This document shows, piece by piece, positions 1-10,877 of a stretch of DNA of 37,339 nt (the stretch's first letter is position 1; the number at the start of each line of letters is the position of its first letter). Made by a program: the position numbers and the translations under genes. The stretch is from an uncultured Gammaproteobacteria bacterium (lineage in GTDB: Bacteria; Pseudomonadota; Gammaproteobacteria; Pseudomonadales; Porticoccaceae): the NCBI GenBank assembly GCA_913060555.1, contig CAJXRS010000018.1, forward strand, positions 1 to 37,339, read 5' to 3'. The notes beneath the pieces are model-generated. The model was not told the DNA's origin, did not search any database, and was given only the letters and a program-made list of their open reading frames with translations.

Positions 1-1060
1 GTGCGGCGGCAGCTGGGTCGGCGATCACCGGCAGCGGCAGCCCCACCGGGCCCAGGGAGCCCGGGCCACAGGGGACGGCGGCGCGGATTTCGGCCTCCGA
101 CGCCATGCGCAAGGGGCTGGAGACGACCGCGAGTTTGTCTGCCTTGACGGCGTTGAGTTGGTGGTCGCCGCGCAATACCAGGGCGACCAGTTGGCCGGGC
201 TCGGCGCCCTGGACCACCAGGGTCTTGAGGATGCGTTGGGGAGCGCAGCCGAGAAACTCGCTCACCTCTTTGATGCTGTGGCGCTCGGGTGTGGCGACTT
301 CGCGCAGGGACTCTGTGGCAGGCCCGCGCTCCTCGGCGGGTGCCAGGGCGGGTGCGAGTTCGACATTGGCCGCATAATCGCTGCGGTCGGAAAAGGCGAT
401 GGCGTCTTCCCCGGCTTCCGCGAGGACGTGAAATTCATGGGAGTGGCTGCCGCCGATGCTGCCGGTGTCGGCCAGCACGGCCCGAAACGCGAGGCCCATG
501 CGCGCGAAGATGTTGGTATAGGCGGTGTGCATTCGGGTATAGGTGTCAGCGAGGCTCTGCTCGTCGAGATGAAAGGAATAGGCGTCTTTCATGACGAATT
601 CGCGCGCCCGCATGACCCCGAATCTGGGGCGGATCTCGTCGCGGAACTTGGTCTGGATCTGATAGAGGTTGACCGGCAGATCGCGATAGCTGCGGATCTC
701 GGCGCGCATCAGATCGGTGATGATCTCCTCATGCGTGGGGCCCAGGCAGAAAGACCGGCCGTGGCGATCCTCGATGCGCAACAGCTCGGGCCCGTATTGC
801 TCCCAGCGCCCGGATTCCCGCCACAGGTCACCGGGTTGGACCACCGGCATCAGTACTTCCTGGGCGCCGGCGGCGTCCATCTCTTCGCGGATGATGGTTT
901 CGACCTTGCGCAGCACCCGCAGTCCCAGGGGCAGCCAGCTGTACAGTCCGGCGGCGAGCTTGCGGATCATGCCGGCGCGCAGCATCAGCTGATGGCTGAC
1001 GATCTCCGCTTCCGCGGGCGTCTCCTTGAGGGTGGGCAGCAGCATACGGGTGGCGCGCAT
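1..1060 (-). CDS. proS: Prolyl-tRNA synthetase, 5' part (C-terminus cut by window edge)
   Basis: Charges tRNA-Pro with proline in the cytoplasm. The minus-strand reading frame is open from 1060 to the window edge (353 codons) and follows the bacterial ProRS pattern. It starts [19 protein letters not shown], followed by the class II core with the motif-2 region [13 protein letters not shown] and MKDAYSFH. From about residue 225 it enters the inserted YbaK-like editing domain that clears mischarged Ala-tRNA-Pro. The editing lysine lies in RILKTLVV at residue 279, the same number as Lys279 of E. coli ProRS, so there is no indel up to that point. An in-frame ATG 12 codons upstream (1096) is unlikely because it lies inside the probable -10 element; the 1060 start matches the family. 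The anticodon-binding C-terminus is outside the window. It lies downstream of the HU-like gene on the same strand. Confidence 0.96.
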   Translation of the reverse strand, partial: MRATRMLLPTLKETPAEAEIVSHQLMLRAGMIRKLAAGLYSWLPLGLRVLRKVETIIREEMDAAGAQEVLMPVVQPGDLWRESGRWEQYGPELLRIEDRHGRSFCLGPTHEEIITDLMRAEIRSYRDLPVNLYQIQTKFRDEIRPRFGVMRAREFVMKDAYSFHLDEQSLADTYTRMHTAYTNIFARMGLAFRAVLADTGSIGGSHSHEFHVLAEAGEDAIAFSDRSDYAANVELAPALAPAEERGPATESLREVATPERHSIKEVSEFLGCAPQRILKTLVVQGAEPGQLVALVLRGDHQLNAVKADKLAVVSSPLRMASEAEIRAAVPCGPGSLGPVGLPLPVIADPAAAA

Positions 1061-1094
1061 GGGCGATCGAGTTCCGGCAGTCCGTGGGCTGGTC

Positions 1095-1103
1095 ATTCTA
1101 GCA
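1095..1103 (-). promoter_or_regulatory. Probable extended -10 promoter of proS
   Basis: On the minus strand the sequence reads TGCTAGAAT: a TGn extension followed by a hexamer matching TATAAT at five of six positions. No convincing -35 box is visible, which is usual for extended -10 promoters. Transcription would begin near 1088, giving a leader of about 28 nt to the ATG at 1060. Confidence 0.4.
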
Positions 1104-1155
1104 GGGGAAGCGGGAGGCGCCGCCGACCTGGCGGTTGGCGCCGGGGAGCGGGCAT

Positions 1156-1182
1156 CCGGCGCCGGCTGGAACCGGGCGCCGG
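1156..1182 (-). terminator. GC-rich hairpin after the HU-like gene
   Basis: Perfect 8-bp inverted repeat CCGGCGCC / GGCGCCGG with an 11-nt loop, just after the stop codon of the HU-like gene and before proS. There is no U-run, so it is at best a weak or factor-assisted terminator, or an mRNA-stabilising hairpin. Confidence 0.3.
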
Positions 1183-1193
1183 CTGAAAGGCTG

Positions 1194-1634
1194 TTACTTG
1201 GCCATGTCCTTGAGTGCCTTGAGCGGCTGGATTTTCACCGCGGTGCTGCGCGGCTGGGCCTTGAAGGTGGTCTCTTCTCCGGTGAAGGGGTTGATGCCCT
1301 TGCGCGCCTTGCGAGCGGGTTTTTCCACGGTCTTGATCTTGAACAGGCCGGGCAGGGTGAATTCACCGACCGCGCGCTTCTTGATGTGGCGCTCGATGAC
1401 CGTGCCGAGTTCGTCGAGAACTTCGGAGACCTGGCGCTTGCTGAGGCCGGTGTTGGTCGACAGCTCGTTGAGGATCTGGGACTTGGTGAATTTTTCGGAG
1501 ATCGCAGTGACCTTGCGCGTCTGAGTGGCAGGCTTGGCGGTTCTGGCGTTGGCGGCGGGCTTGGTCTTGGCGGCGGGCTTCGCCGCTGGAGCTTTCTTTG
1601 CCGGAGCTTTGCGGGCGGGTTTCGTGGCAGCCAT
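1194..1634 (-). CDS. HU/IHF-family DNA-binding protein with a Lys/Ala/Pro-rich N-terminal tail
   Basis: Nucleoid-associated DNA-binding protein, 146 residues against about 90 for ordinary HU. Residues about 48-146 form the HU fold: helices around [10 protein letters not shown] and [14 protein letters not shown], then [12 protein letters not shown], and the DNA-bending arm region around [10 protein letters not shown], where HU has RNPQTG. It ends in the HU-like LKALKDMAK. Residues 1-47 are a low-complexity tail of Lys, Ala, Pro and Thr resembling histone H1 C-termini. The ATG at 1634 has an AAGGGA ribosome-binding site about 8 nt upstream. It is divergent from the fmdB gene. HU-like membership is clear; the role of the tail (extra nonspecific DNA contacts, compaction) is inference. 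It is neither canonical hupA/hupB nor ihfA/ihfB, so no symbol is given. Confidence 0.9.
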   Translation of the reverse strand: MAATKPARKAPAKKAPAAKPAAKTKPAANARTAKPATQTRKVTAISEKFTKSQILNELSTNTGLSKRQVSEVLDELGTVIERHIKKRAVGEFTLPGLFKIKTVEKPARKARKGINPFTGEETTFKAQPRSTAVKIQPLKALKDMAK

Positions 1635-1723
1635 AAATAATCCCTTGTTGAGTTGGAGTTCGACGCTGGTGTGGGTCCAAGCCGGAAATGCCTTCGATCC
1701 GGAGCATGCAAGTTACCCGCGAA

Positions 1724-1754
1724 CTTATATAAAGGATTGAAAATGCAGCTGCAA
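1724..1754 (-). promoter_or_regulatory. Probable sigma70 promoter of the HU-like gene with UP-like A/T tracts
   Basis: Minus strand: TTGCAG (rc of 1749-1754), 17 nt, then TATATA (rc of 1726-1731); the overlapping TATAAG (rc of 1724-1729) is the better -10 match at five of six. Upstream (about 1758-1790) the same strand carries A/T tracts that could act as an UP element. The predicted leader to the ATG at 1634 is about 80 nt. Confidence 0.45.
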
Positions 1755-1863
1755 GGGATTTTTCCGATAAAACTTGTTTTTTTCGCTATAGCCACCAGAT
1801 TGCGCACTGCACGGGTGCCCGGCAGGCGGGTTTGTACAGGTTACGGGTGCTCCGGGCGCACAG

Positions 1864-1869
1864 TATAAT
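1864..1869 (+). promoter_or_regulatory. Consensus -10 box upstream of the fmdB-aspS genes
   Basis: A perfect TATAAT lies 57 nt before the fmdB start. The position 17 nt upstream (1841, TTACGG) is a poor -35. It probably starts the transcript for fmdB-aspS and perhaps yebC-ruvCAB. Confidence 0.5.
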
Positions 1870-1925
1870 GCGCGTCTTTTTGGCGCCCGCCGCACAGCCC
1901 AAATCTTCCCGGAGGTTCTCAAGCG

Positions 1926-2266
1926 ATGCCCATCTACGAATATCAGTGCCAGGACTGTGGCCACGAACTGGAGACCATGCAGAAAGTCTCCGCCCCGCTA
2001 CTCGTCGATTGCCCTTCCTGCGGCGTGCCGGGGCTGCGCAAGAAGCTGTCCGCGAGCGCCTTCCGCCTCAGTGGCGGCGGCTGGTACGAGACCGATTTCA
2101 AAACCGGCGATAAAAAGCGCAATTTGGCCGGTGGCGGCGACCAGCCCCCGGCGGCGAAGGCCGAGACGGCAGGTGGCGAGACGGCGGGTGCCAAGACTGG
2201 TGGCGAGACGGCGAAAGCCAAGGATACAGGTAGCGCCGGGGCCGCGGCCTCCAGCGCGAACGCACC

Positions 2267-2270
<4 letters not shown>
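1926..2270 (+). CDS. FmdB-family zinc-ribbon protein
   Basis: Small putative regulatory protein of 114 residues. The N-terminus [16 protein letters not shown], with CxxC at residues 8-11 and a second CxxC pair in CPSCG (about residues 34-37), is the FmdB/CxxC_CXXC_SSSS zinc ribbon, which would bind one zinc. The segment after it ([18 protein letters not shown]) is also typical of the family. Residues from about 70 to 114 are a low-complexity Ala/Gly/Thr/Lys tail, probably disordered. A GGAGG ribosome-binding site sits 10 nt before the ATG. Its stop overlaps the aspS start (ATGA), implying translational coupling. The molecular function of the family is poorly established; the fmdB name comes from a regulator of formamidase in Methylophilus. 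Confidence 0.85.
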
Positions 2271-4057
<1,787 letters not shown>

Positions 4058-4080
4058 ACGTCGAATCGGAGGTCTCTAAT

Positions 4081-4812
4081 ATGGCGGGCCACAGCAAGTG
4101 GGCCAATATCAAGCACCGCAAGGCGGCGCAGGATGCCCAGCGCGGCAAGCTGTTCACCAAGATGATTCGCGAGCTGGTCACCGCCGCTCGCGCCGGCGGA
4201 CCTGTGCCGGAGGATAATCCCAGATTGCGCACCGCGATCGACAAGGCCCTCTCGGTGAACATGAAGAAGGACACCATCGAGAAGGCCATCCAGCGCGGCG
4301 CCGGTGCCGGCGAGGGAGAAAATTACGAAGAGGTGTCCTACGAGGGCTATGGTCCGGGCGGCATCGCCGTGCTCGTGGAATGCCTGACCGATAACCGCAA
4401 TCGCACCGTGGCCGATGTGCGGCATGCCTTCAGCAAGCGCGGTGGCAACCTGGGGACCGACGGATCGGTGGCCTATCTGTTCACCCGGCAGGGGCTGCTC
4501 GCCTATCCGCCGGGGTGCGACGAAGAGCGCATCATGGAGGCCGCGCTGGAGGCTGGCGCCGAGGACGTGATCGCCAATGACGACGGTTCCGTGGATGTGC
4601 TGACGCCCTGGCAGGATCTGGCTCAGGTGAAGGTGGCGATGATCGACGCCGGGGCTGCTCCCGAACACGCCGAGGTCGCCATGCTGCCGGTGACCACGGT
4701 GGCGCCGGATCCCGCGGTGGTCGATGACCTGACCGCCCTGGTCGATCAGCTCGAGGACCTCGACGACGTCCAGAACGTCCACACCAACGCCGAGCTCGGG
4801 GCGCGCGACTGA
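4081..4812 (+). CDS. yebC: YebC/TACO1-family protein (translation factor or regulator)
   Basis: 243 residues, starting with the family signature [20 protein letters not shown] and containing [14 protein letters not shown] in the middle domain. The family has been described as a transcriptional regulator (PmpR in Pseudomonas), and the mitochondrial relative TACO1 is a translational activator; later work links bacterial YebC to translation of difficult proline-rich sequences. The frame is open upstream into aspS, but the ATG at 4081 is preceded by a GGAGG box (4070-4074) and matches the family start. It sits between aspS and ruvC, the usual gammaproteobacterial location. Confidence 0.95.
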   Translation: MAGHSKWANIKHRKAAQDAQRGKLFTKMIRELVTAARAGGPVPEDNPRLRTAIDKALSVNMKKDTIEKAIQRGAGAGEGENYEEVSYEGYGPGGIAVLVECLTDNRNRTVADVRHAFSKRGGNLGTDGSVAYLFTRQGLLAYPPGCDEERIMEAALEAGAEDVIANDDGSVDVLTPWQDLAQVKVAMIDAGAAPEHAEVAMLPVTTVAPDPAVVDDLTALVDQLEDLDDVQNVHTNAELGARD

Positions 4813-4884
4813 GTCGGGCGCCGGGCCACTTGACGCCCGCGGGGCGGCCGTCGAGACTGGCCGGCGGCGAGGCGCGAGGCACAG

Positions 4885-5385
4885 ATGACTGTCATTCTGG
4901 GAATTGACCCCGGCTCGCGCTGCACGGGATTCGGCGTGGTGGACCTGGCCGGCGGGCGTCCCCGGTATCTGGCCAGCGGCGTGGTGCGGCCGCGCGGCCC
5001 AGCCCTCGCGGAACGGCTGGGCGAAATTCTCGGCGCCGCCCAGCAGTTGATCGACCGCTACAACCCTACCGTGGTCGCCGTGGAGGACGTCTTCGTGGCC
5101 CGCGACCCGCGCGCCGCACTGCGTCTGGGGCAGGCGCGGGGAGTGGTCATTGCCGTGGCCGCGCAGCGCGGTGTGGCCGTGGTGGAATACAGTGCGCGGG
5201 CCGTCAAGCAGGCGGTGGTGGGCAGCGGTGGCGCCACCAAGGAGCAGGTACAGCACATGGTGGTGCAGATCCTGGGGCTGCCGGCGGTGCCGCCGGCCGA
5301 TGCCGCCGATGCCCTGGGTGTAGCCATCTGCCATGCCCATGGCGCCGCGGCGGCGGCGATTGGGCTCAGGAGCGGCCGGCGATGA
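4885..5385 (+). CDS. ruvC: Holliday junction endodeoxyribonuclease RuvC
   Basis: 166-residue resolvase that cuts four-way junctions in recombination repair, acting with RuvAB. The four acidic metal-binding residues of the RNase H-like fold are in place: Asp8 in GIDPGSRCTGFG, Glu67 in VVAVEDVF, and Asp139 and Asp142 in PADAADALG. The region after Glu67 (FVARDPRAALRLGQARG) is typical. It starts at ATG 4885, 72 nt after yebC; ruvA follows after 27 nt, so the three ruv genes probably share a transcript. Confidence 0.97.
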   Translation: MTVILGIDPGSRCTGFGVVDLAGGRPRYLASGVVRPRGPALAERLGEILGAAQQLIDRYNPTVVAVEDVFVARDPRAALRLGQARGVVIAVAAQRGVAVVEYSARAVKQAVVGSGGATKEQVQHMVVQILGLPAVPPADAADALGVAICHAHGAAAAAIGLRSGRR

Positions 5386-5412
5386 CATGGGGTCTAGCCG
5401 AGAGGAGGGGCG

Positions 5413-6006
5413 GTGATCGGTTATCTCAGCGGGGTGTTGCGCGTCAAACAGGCCCAGGAGCTGTTGGTCGAGGTCCAGGGCATCGGTTACGAGGTCCAGG
5501 TTTCCCTCAACACTTACTTTGCGCTGCCGGAGCCCGGTGAACCCGTGGCGCTGCATACGCATTTCGTGGTGCGTGAAGACTTGCAGCAACTGTTCGGCTT
5601 CAGCGAACTCGCCGAGCGGGCCCTGTTCCGGGAGCTGATCCGCATCTCCGGGGTCGGCCCGCGGTTGGCGCTGGCGGTGCTCTCGGGAATGACGGTCGCC
5701 GAGTTCGTGCGCAGCGTGCGCGCGGGAGATACCGCCACCCTGGTGCGTTTGCCGGGGGTCGGCCGCAAGACCGCGGAGCGCCTGCAAGTGGAGATGCGCG
5801 ACCGGCTCGCGGACTGGAGCGCGGCGGAGGCGGCGCTTCCGGCCGGCGCTCCGGACAGCCTCGGCGAGGCGGAGAGCGCTCTGGTGGCGCTCGGCTACAA
5901 GCCAGCCGAGGCGGCGCGTATGCTCGAGACGGTGCGGCAGGAGAATCTGGTCGCAGGCAGTGCCGAGCTGATTCGTGCGGCGCTGCGATCAGTAGTGAAA
6001 AACTGA
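5413..6006 (+). CDS. ruvA: Holliday junction DNA helicase subunit RuvA
   Basis: 197-residue protein that binds four-way junctions as a tetramer and loads RuvB. The N-terminal OB-fold begins MIGYLSGVL. Two helix-hairpin-helix motifs follow (SGVGPRLALAVLSGM and LPGVGRKTAERLQVEM), then a flexible acidic/Ala-rich linker and the C-terminal RuvB-contacting three-helix domain (ESALVALGYKPAEAARML). The start is GTG 5413, placed by a strong GAGGAGGGG ribosome-binding sequence just upstream and by the family N-terminus. Confidence 0.97.
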   Translation: MIGYLSGVLRVKQAQELLVEVQGIGYEVQVSLNTYFALPEPGEPVALHTHFVVREDLQQLFGFSELAERALFRELIRISGVGPRLALAVLSGMTVAEFVRSVRAGDTATLVRLPGVGRKTAERLQVEMRDRLADWSAAEAALPAGAPDSLGEAESALVALGYKPAEAARMLETVRQENLVAGSAELIRAALRSVVKN

Positions 6007-6049
6007 AAGCGCGCCGGTATGCTGAGCGGCAATCTTCCGGGCCGACCCG

Positions 6050-7096
6050 ATGATTGAAACCGATCGTCTCGTAGCCCCCCAGGCGGCGCCACCCGAGCAG
6101 CGGATCGACCGCGCGCTGCGCCCTTCGCGGCTGGCCGACTATATCGGCCAGGTGGCGGTGCGTGAGCAGATGTCGGTGTTCATCGAGGCCGCATCCGGGC
6201 GCGGCGAGCCCTTGGATCATACCCTGGTGTTCGGCCCGCCCGGCCTGGGCAAAACGACCCTGGCGCACATCATTGCCGAAGAGATGGGCGCGCAGCTCAA
6301 ATCCACATCTGGCCCGGTGCTGGAGCGGGCCGGCGATCTGGCGGCGTTGCTGACCAACCTGGAGGCCGGCGACGTCCTGTTCATCGATGAAATTCATCGC
6401 CTGAGCCCGGTGGTGGAGGAAATCCTCTACCCGGCGATGGAGGATTACCGGCTCGATATTCTGATCGGCGAGGGGCCGGCAGCGCGCTCCATCAAGCTGG
6501 ATCTGCCGCCGTTCACTCTGGTCGGCGCCACCACCAGAGCCGGGCTGCTGACCTCGCCCCTGCGCGATCGGTTCGGTATCGTGCAGCGCCTCGAGTTCTA
6601 TTCGGTGAGCGAGTTGAGTGACATCGTCGCCCGCGCCGCGCGGATCCTCGGCGTGGATACCGATGCCGAGGGCGCATGGGAGGTCGCGCAGCGCGCCCGC
6701 GGCACCCCGCGGATCGCCAACCGTCTGCTGCGCCGGGTGCGCGATTACGCCCAGGTACGCGGCGAAGGACATATCGATCGGGAAACCGCAGCCACTGCCC
6801 TGGATCTGCTCAAGGTGGATCGTTCCGGCTTCGATCACCTCGACCGCCGCCTGTTGCGCAGCATCATCGACAGCTTCGACGGTGGTCCGGTCGGTATCGA
6901 GAGTCTCGCCGCGGCGCTCAGCGAGGAGCGGGATACCCTCGAGGACGTGATCGAACCCTACCTGATCCAGCAGGGTTATCTGGCGCGTACCGCCCGTGGC
7001 CGTCTGGCGACCCGGCTGGCCTACGAACATTTCGGCCTGCAGCCGCCGACCTCCGTCACCAGGAATCCACCGCAACCGGATCTGTTGTCATCTTGA
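6050..7096 (+). CDS. ruvB: Holliday junction branch-migration ATPase RuvB
   Basis: 348-residue AAA+ motor that drives branch migration with RuvA. Walker A is [10 protein letters not shown] at residues 62-71 and Walker B FIDEIH at 111-116, with sensor 1 in VGATTRAG and the arginine finger region SPLRDRFG. The C-terminal winged helix includes [17 protein letters not shown]. The start MIETDRL resembles E. coli MIEADRL. Its stop overlaps the TTG start of ybgC (TTGA), linking the ruv genes to the tol-pal genes in one run. Confidence 0.97.
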   Translation: MIETDRLVAPQAAPPEQRIDRALRPSRLADYIGQVAVREQMSVFIEAASGRGEPLDHTLVFGPPGLGKTTLAHIIAEEMGAQLKSTSGPVLERAGDLAALLTNLEAGDVLFIDEIHRLSPVVEEILYPAMEDYRLDILIGEGPAARSIKLDLPPFTLVGATTRAGLLTSPLRDRFGIVQRLEFYSVSELSDIVARAARILGVDTDAEGAWEVAQRARGTPRIANRLLRRVRDYAQVRGEGHIDRETAATALDLLKVDRSGFDHLDRRLLRSIIDSFDGGPVGIESLAAALSEERDTLEDVIEPYLIQQGYLARTARGRLATRLAYEHFGLQPPTSVTRNPPQPDLLSS

Positions 7097-7497
7097 ACGC
7101 CGAGTTCGAACTCCCCCTGCGGGTCTATATCGAGGATACCGATGCCCAGGGCATCGTGTACTACGTGAACTATCTCAAGTACATGGAGCGCGCCCGCTCG
7201 GAATGGTTGCGCGCCCTGGGTTTTGCCAATCCCGCCTTCTGGGGAGAGGACAGGATTTTCGTGGTGCATTCGCTGACCGCAAGCTACCGTCGCCCCGCGC
7301 TGCTCTACGACGACCTGGTGGTGACGGCCCGCGGCGCCGGCCATGGGCGCGCCTGGTTCGGCGTCGAGCAACGCGTATGCCGGAGCGAGGAACTGTTGTG
7401 TTCGGGGCAGGTCAAGGTGGCTTGTGCGGACCGCCACAGCATGAAGCCGGTGGCCATGCCCGCGGAGATGATCGCGCGCATTTTTTCTCCAGCCTGA
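7093..7497 (+). CDS. ybgC: YbgC acyl-CoA thioesterase of the Tol-Pal cluster
   Basis: 134-residue hot-dog-fold thioesterase; in E. coli the homologue is tied to phospholipid metabolism at the membrane and is always near tol-pal. [15 protein letters not shown] holds the catalytic Asp17 (Asp18 in E. coli), followed by [14 protein letters not shown]. The proposed start is TTG 7093, overlapping the ruvB TGA. No ATG or GTG fits in this frame near the conserved N-terminus, and the resulting N-terminus ([12 protein letters not shown]) has the length seen in E. coli YbgC. tolQ starts 18 nt after its stop. Confidence 0.93.
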   Translation: MNAEFELPLRVYIEDTDAQGIVYYVNYLKYMERARSEWLRALGFANPAFWGEDRIFVVHSLTASYRRPALLYDDLVVTARGAGHGRAWFGVEQRVCRSEELLCSGQVKVACADRHSMKPVAMPAEMIARIFSPA

Positions 7498-7514
7498 CTG
7501 TCGAGGAGTCGCAG

Positions 7515-8207
7515 TTGACACAAGAACTTTCGATCTGGGTGCTGATCCTCGGTGCCACCCTGCCGGTGAAACTGGTGATGTTGATCCTGTTCGGCGCCTC
7601 GGTGCTCTCCTGGGTGATGATCGTGCAGCGCGGGCTGTATCTGCGCGCCGCGGGCGCCGACTTCAAGGACTTCGAGAACACCTTCTGGTCCGGGGTCGAC
7701 CTCAACCAGCTGTTCAGCGACGGCAACCAGCGCTTGCAGGGCAATCAGCATCTGCCCGGCGTGGAGGCAGTGTTTCGCGCCGGTTTTCGCGAGTTCAACC
7801 GGCTCACCCAGCAGCGTAGCCCCGATCCCGATGCCGTGGTCGCCGGCGTCGAGCGGGCGATGCGGGTGGCGCTGTCGCGCGAGGAGGAGAAACTCAATAC
7901 CCACCTGCCGTTTCTGGCCAGCGTGGCCTCGGTCAGCCCCTATATTGGCCTGTTCGGCACAGTGTGGGGCATCATGCAGGCGTTCCGCGGCCTCGCCGGG
8001 GTGCAACAGGCAACCCTGGCGGTGGTGGCTCCGGGCATCGCGGAGGCGCTCATCGCCACCGCCATGGGGTTGTTTGCCGCCATTCCAGCGGTGATTGCCT
8101 ACAACCGCTACGCGGCCCTAGTCGATCAGGTCTATAGCGGTTATCAGACCTTCGCCGAGGAGTTTTCCGGCATCCTGCACCGCCGCGTGCACAGCAAGGT
8201 TTCCTGA
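7515..8207 (+). CDS. tolQ: TolQ inner-membrane proton-channel subunit
   Basis: 230 residues, identical in length to E. coli TolQ. It belongs to the MotA/ExbB/TolQ family, which with TolR converts proton-motive force into TolA movement. The first membrane helix is near residues 15-37 (LVMLILFGASVLSWVMIV). Helices two and three lie in the family signature region SPYIGLFGTVWGIMQAF and in ALIATAMGLFAAIPAVIAY. The start is TTG 7515, with a GAGGAG ribosome-binding site 6 nt upstream and the expected N-terminus TQELSIW. The stop shares a base with the tolR ATG (TGATG). Confidence 0.96.
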   Translation: MTQELSIWVLILGATLPVKLVMLILFGASVLSWVMIVQRGLYLRAAGADFKDFENTFWSGVDLNQLFSDGNQRLQGNQHLPGVEAVFRAGFREFNRLTQQRSPDPDAVVAGVERAMRVALSREEEKLNTHLPFLASVASVSPYIGLFGTVWGIMQAFRGLAGVQQATLAVVAPGIAEALIATAMGLFAAIPAVIAYNRYAALVDQVYSGYQTFAEEFSGILHRRVHSKVS

Positions 8208-8632
8208 TGGCTTTTACCAAGCGCAAGCATGGGCTGGTCGCCGAAATCAATGTCGTTCCCTATATCGACGTCATGTTGGTGCTGCTGATCGTGTTCATGG
8301 TCACCGCGCCCATGCTCACCACTGGGGTCATGGTCGATCTGCCCGAAGCGGTATCCGAGCCGGTCGCGGAGAAGGAGCCGATCGAGATCGCCGTCGACAG
8401 GGAGGGTGCCTATCATCTTGACTTGGGCAATGGTGAGAGCCAGCCCGACACCCTGGAGGCGATCGTCGACAAGGTGGGCAAGGTGATGCGCGAGCAGCCC
8501 GACACCCCGGTGTTGGTGCGCGGGGACCGCAACGTCGACTACGGCGCTGTCGTGACCCTGATGGCGCAGTTGCAGTCCGCCGGGGTCAAGGGTGTGGGCC
8601 TGGTTACGGACCCGCCAGCGGGGCAGCGGTGA
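8207..8632 (+). CDS. tolR: TolR, proton-channel/stator subunit
   Basis: 141-residue ExbD/TolR-family protein with one N-terminal membrane helix and a periplasmic peptidoglycan-binding domain. The helix contains the proton-carrying Asp21 in NVVPYIDVMLVLLIVFMV (Asp23 in E. coli TolR). The periplasmic part ends around DYGAVVTLMAQLQSAGVKGVG, as in the family. It is translationally coupled to tolQ by a one-base overlap, and tolA starts directly after the stop. Confidence 0.96.
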   Translation: MAFTKRKHGLVAEINVVPYIDVMLVLLIVFMVTAPMLTTGVMVDLPEAVSEPVAEKEPIEIAVDREGAYHLDLGNGESQPDTLEAIVDKVGKVMREQPDTPVLVRGDRNVDYGAVVTLMAQLQSAGVKGVGLVTDPPAGQR

Positions 8633-9463
8633 ATGCGGGTGCGGGGTAACGGGTATCGCTTCGCGGTACTGGCCAGCGGATTGCTCCACGGCGGCATCCT
8701 GGCGCTGCTGATCAGCGGCTGGCACCCCGAGTTTCAGCCGCGCCAGCTGCCGCAGACCACTTACATGGAAGCGGCATTGCTGCAGGTCGAGGCGCCGCCG
8801 GCCGCGCCCCGGCCGGTCACCAAACCGGAGATGCCGGAAATTGAGCCTGCTCCGCCGCAGGCGGACCCGGCAGAAGTACAGCGGCAGCGGGCGGCCGCCG
8901 ACAAGGCAGCGCGAGACAAGGCGGCCCGGGAGAAGGCAGCAGCCGACAAGGCGGCCCGGGAGAAAGCGGCAGCCGACAAGGCAGCTCGAGAGAAGGCGGC
9001 AGCCGACAAGGCAGCGCGGGAGAAGGCGGCAGCCGACAAGGCGGCGCGGGAGAAGGCGGCAGCCGAGCAGGCGGCCCGGGAAAAGGCGGCAGCCGAGCAG
9101 GCGGCCCGGGAAAAGGCGGCCCAGCAGCGCGCCGCCCAGCAGGCAGCGGCACAGCAGCTGGTTGCCAGCTATGAGAGCTATGTCCGGGATCGCATTGCCG
9201 GCAACTGGAATCGTCCCCCGAGCGCCCGGCGCGACATGCAGGTGGATCTGCAGGTGCGGCTGGTGCCGACCGGTCAGGTGATGGGCGTTGCCGTGATCCG
9301 CTCCAGTGGCGACCCGGCGTTCGATCAGTCGGCGGTCAACGCGGTGCAGCAGGTGGGACGTTTCGACAGGCTGCAGGAGCTGTCACGCAAGGATCCGCTA
9401 TTGTTCGAACAGAATTTCCGAACCCTGAATTTGACATTCCGGCCAGACGATCTGAGGTTGTGA
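8633..9463 (+). CDS. tolA: TolA, envelope-spanning protein
   Basis: 276-residue protein anchored in the inner membrane by one helix (about residues 8-27, [20 protein letters not shown]). It crosses the periplasm to contact TolB and Pal. Domain II (about residues 70-170) is a Lys/Ala/Glu-rich helix of decapeptide repeats such as [10 protein letters not shown]. Domain III has the TolA/TonB-C pattern [13 protein letters not shown] and the [19 protein letters not shown] segment, where TonB-like domains have hxhhxSSGxxxhDxxAhxAh. The ATG follows the tolR stop with no gap. It is shorter than the 421-residue E. coli TolA, mostly in the helical domain. Confidence 0.95.
   Translation: MRVRGNGYRFAVLASGLLHGGILALLISGWHPEFQPRQLPQTTYMEAALLQVEAPPAAPRPVTKPEMPEIEPAPPQADPAEVQRQRAAADKAARDKAAREKAAADKAAREKAAADKAAREKAAADKAAREKAAADKAAREKAAAEQAAREKAAAEQAAREKAAQQRAAQQAAAQQLVASYESYVRDRIAGNWNRPPSARRDMQVDLQVRLVPTGQVMGVAVIRSSGDPAFDQSAVNAVQQVGRFDRLQELSRKDPLLFEQNFRTLNLTFRPDDLRL
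8936..9115. repeat. Six 30-bp in-frame tandem repeats in tolA
   Basis: Six consecutive 30-bp units, each beginning GCRGCAGCCGA, encode decapeptides of the [10 protein letters not shown] / [10 protein letters not shown] type. The last two units (9056-9085 and 9086-9115) are identical at all 30 positions. The units keep frame, so gain or loss would lengthen or shorten the TolA helix by 10 residues. Confidence 0.9.
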
Positions 9464-10788
9464 TGAGTACTATGAAAAGAGGCAATGGGCTGGGCCAGCA
9501 GAGGCTATGGTTGCTGGCGGTGTTGATGCTGGCTGGCGCGACGCCGCCGGCCTGGGCCGGGCTGTCGATCGAAATCACTCAGGGGGCCGATAACCCGACC
9601 CGGATCGCGGTGGTGCCCATGACCTTGGGGGCAGGACAGTTGCCCGGCGATATCAGTGCCATTGTGTCCGCAGACCTCCAGCGCAGCGGGCTGTTCGACC
9701 CCATGGACCGGGTCAACATGCTGTCCTTTCCCCGGCGCATCAATGAAATCTATTATCGGGACTGGCGTGCTCCCGGCATGGAATATGTGGTGGTGGGCGA
9801 TGTGCAGCGCCCCGCTGCCGGGCGCATCCGGGTCCAGTTCACGCTTGCCCAGGTGGCGGGTGAGCGGCAGGTTCTCAACAGTGTGGTCGAGGGCAGTGAT
9901 GCCGAGTTGCGTGATATAGCGCATTACATCAGCGACAAGGTGTTCGAGGCCATTACCGGCATCCGGGGCATTTTTTCGACCCGTATCGCCTATATCACCG
10001 CGACCCGGGAGGGCAGCGCCCTGAGCTACCGGCTGCATGTCGCCGATGCCGATGGCGCGCGCGAGCGGCTGATGCTGCAATCCAAACAGCCCATTCTTTC
10101 GCCGCGCTGGTCGCCCGACGGCGGCGAACTGGTCTACGTTTCATTCGAGACCGGCCGCCCGGCGATTTTCCGCCAGCGGCTCTCCGACGCGCAGCGCGAA
10201 CAGGTGACCAGTTTCCGGGGCCTCAATGGGGCTCCGGCCTGGTCCCCGGACGGCAGCAAGTTGGCACTGGTGCTGTCCAAGGACGGCAACCCGGAGCTCT
10301 ATCTCTACACCTTCGCGAGTGGAGCCTTCACCCGGCTGACCAATCACTTTGCCATCGATACCGAGCCGACCTGGGCGCCCGACGGCCGCTCGATCCTCTT
10401 TACCTCCGATCGCGGCGGTTCGCCGCAGGTGTATCGGCTCACGCTCGGCAGTGGCAAGCTGCAGCGGGTCACCTTCAACGGCAATTACAACGCACGCCCG
10501 CAGCTCGCGCCCGATGGCCGAACCCTGGTGGTCGTGCATCGCGGCAGTGGAGGCGGCTTCAGTATCGCCAGCCAGGACCTGGTCAACAATGATCTCCGCC
10601 TGTTGAGCCAGTCAGCCCTTGATGAGTCCCCCTCGGTGGCGCCCAATGGTGCCATGGTGATGTACGCCACCAAGCGGGGCGGGCGCAGCGTATTGGCCGT
10701 GGTCTCCATCGACGCCGGTACCCGCTTTCTGTTGCCGGCCAGCGCCAGCGATGTGCGCGAGCCGGCCTGGTCGCCGTTTCTTCGTTAG
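9463..10788 (+). CDS. tolB: TolB periplasmic beta-propeller protein
   Basis: About 441 residues, secreted to the periplasm, linking Pal with the TolQRA motor. A signal peptide ([19 protein letters not shown]) is followed by an N-terminal domain with [13 protein letters not shown] six-bladed propeller follows with repeated WSPDG-type motifs: [61 protein letters not shown] and [15 protein letters not shown]. Start choices are GTG 9460, ATG 9463 and ATG 9472. A GAGG box at 9454-9457 favours 9463, whose A is the last base of the tolA stop, the same one-base coupling as tolQ/tolR. Confidence 0.95.
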   Translation: MSTMKRGNGLGQQRLWLLAVLMLAGATPPAWAGLSIEITQGADNPTRIAVVPMTLGAGQLPGDISAIVSADLQRSGLFDPMDRVNMLSFPRRINEIYYRDWRAPGMEYVVVGDVQRPAAGRIRVQFTLAQVAGERQVLNSVVEGSDAELRDIAHYISDKVFEAITGIRGIFSTRIAYITATREGSALSYRLHVADADGARERLMLQSKQPILSPRWSPDGGELVYVSFETGRPAIFRQRLSDAQREQVTSFRGLNGAPAWSPDGSKLALVLSKDGNPELYLYTFASGAFTRLTNHFAIDTEPTWAPDGRSILFTSDRGGSPQVYRLTLGSGKLQRVTFNGNYNARPQLAPDGRTLVVVHRGSGGGFSIASQDLVNNDLRLLSQSALDESPSVAPNGAMVMYATKRGGRSVLAVVSIDAGTRFLLPASASDVREPAWSPFLR

Positions 10789-10877
10789 CGCATCGCGAAA
10801 CGGTTAGCGCAGAAAGGGCGAATCGTATACATTGTGCGCGGCTTTCGTGCCATCAACTGCAAGGAGTTGTCCCTTTC

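Noticed and set aside
158-1186. Long open frame on the plus strand opposite proS
   Set aside because: The minus strand encodes an unbroken ProRS with Lys279 in register; the plus-strand frame has no family motif and results from high-GC codon bias.
8936-9115. Possible CRISPR-like or satellite array of 30-bp units
   Set aside because: There are no spacers, the units are directly adjacent and in frame with tolA, and they encode the expected TolA helical domain.
10804-10831. Internal promoter before pal (TTAGCG / TATACA)
   Set aside because: Both boxes match only three to four positions; not strong enough to list as a feature.
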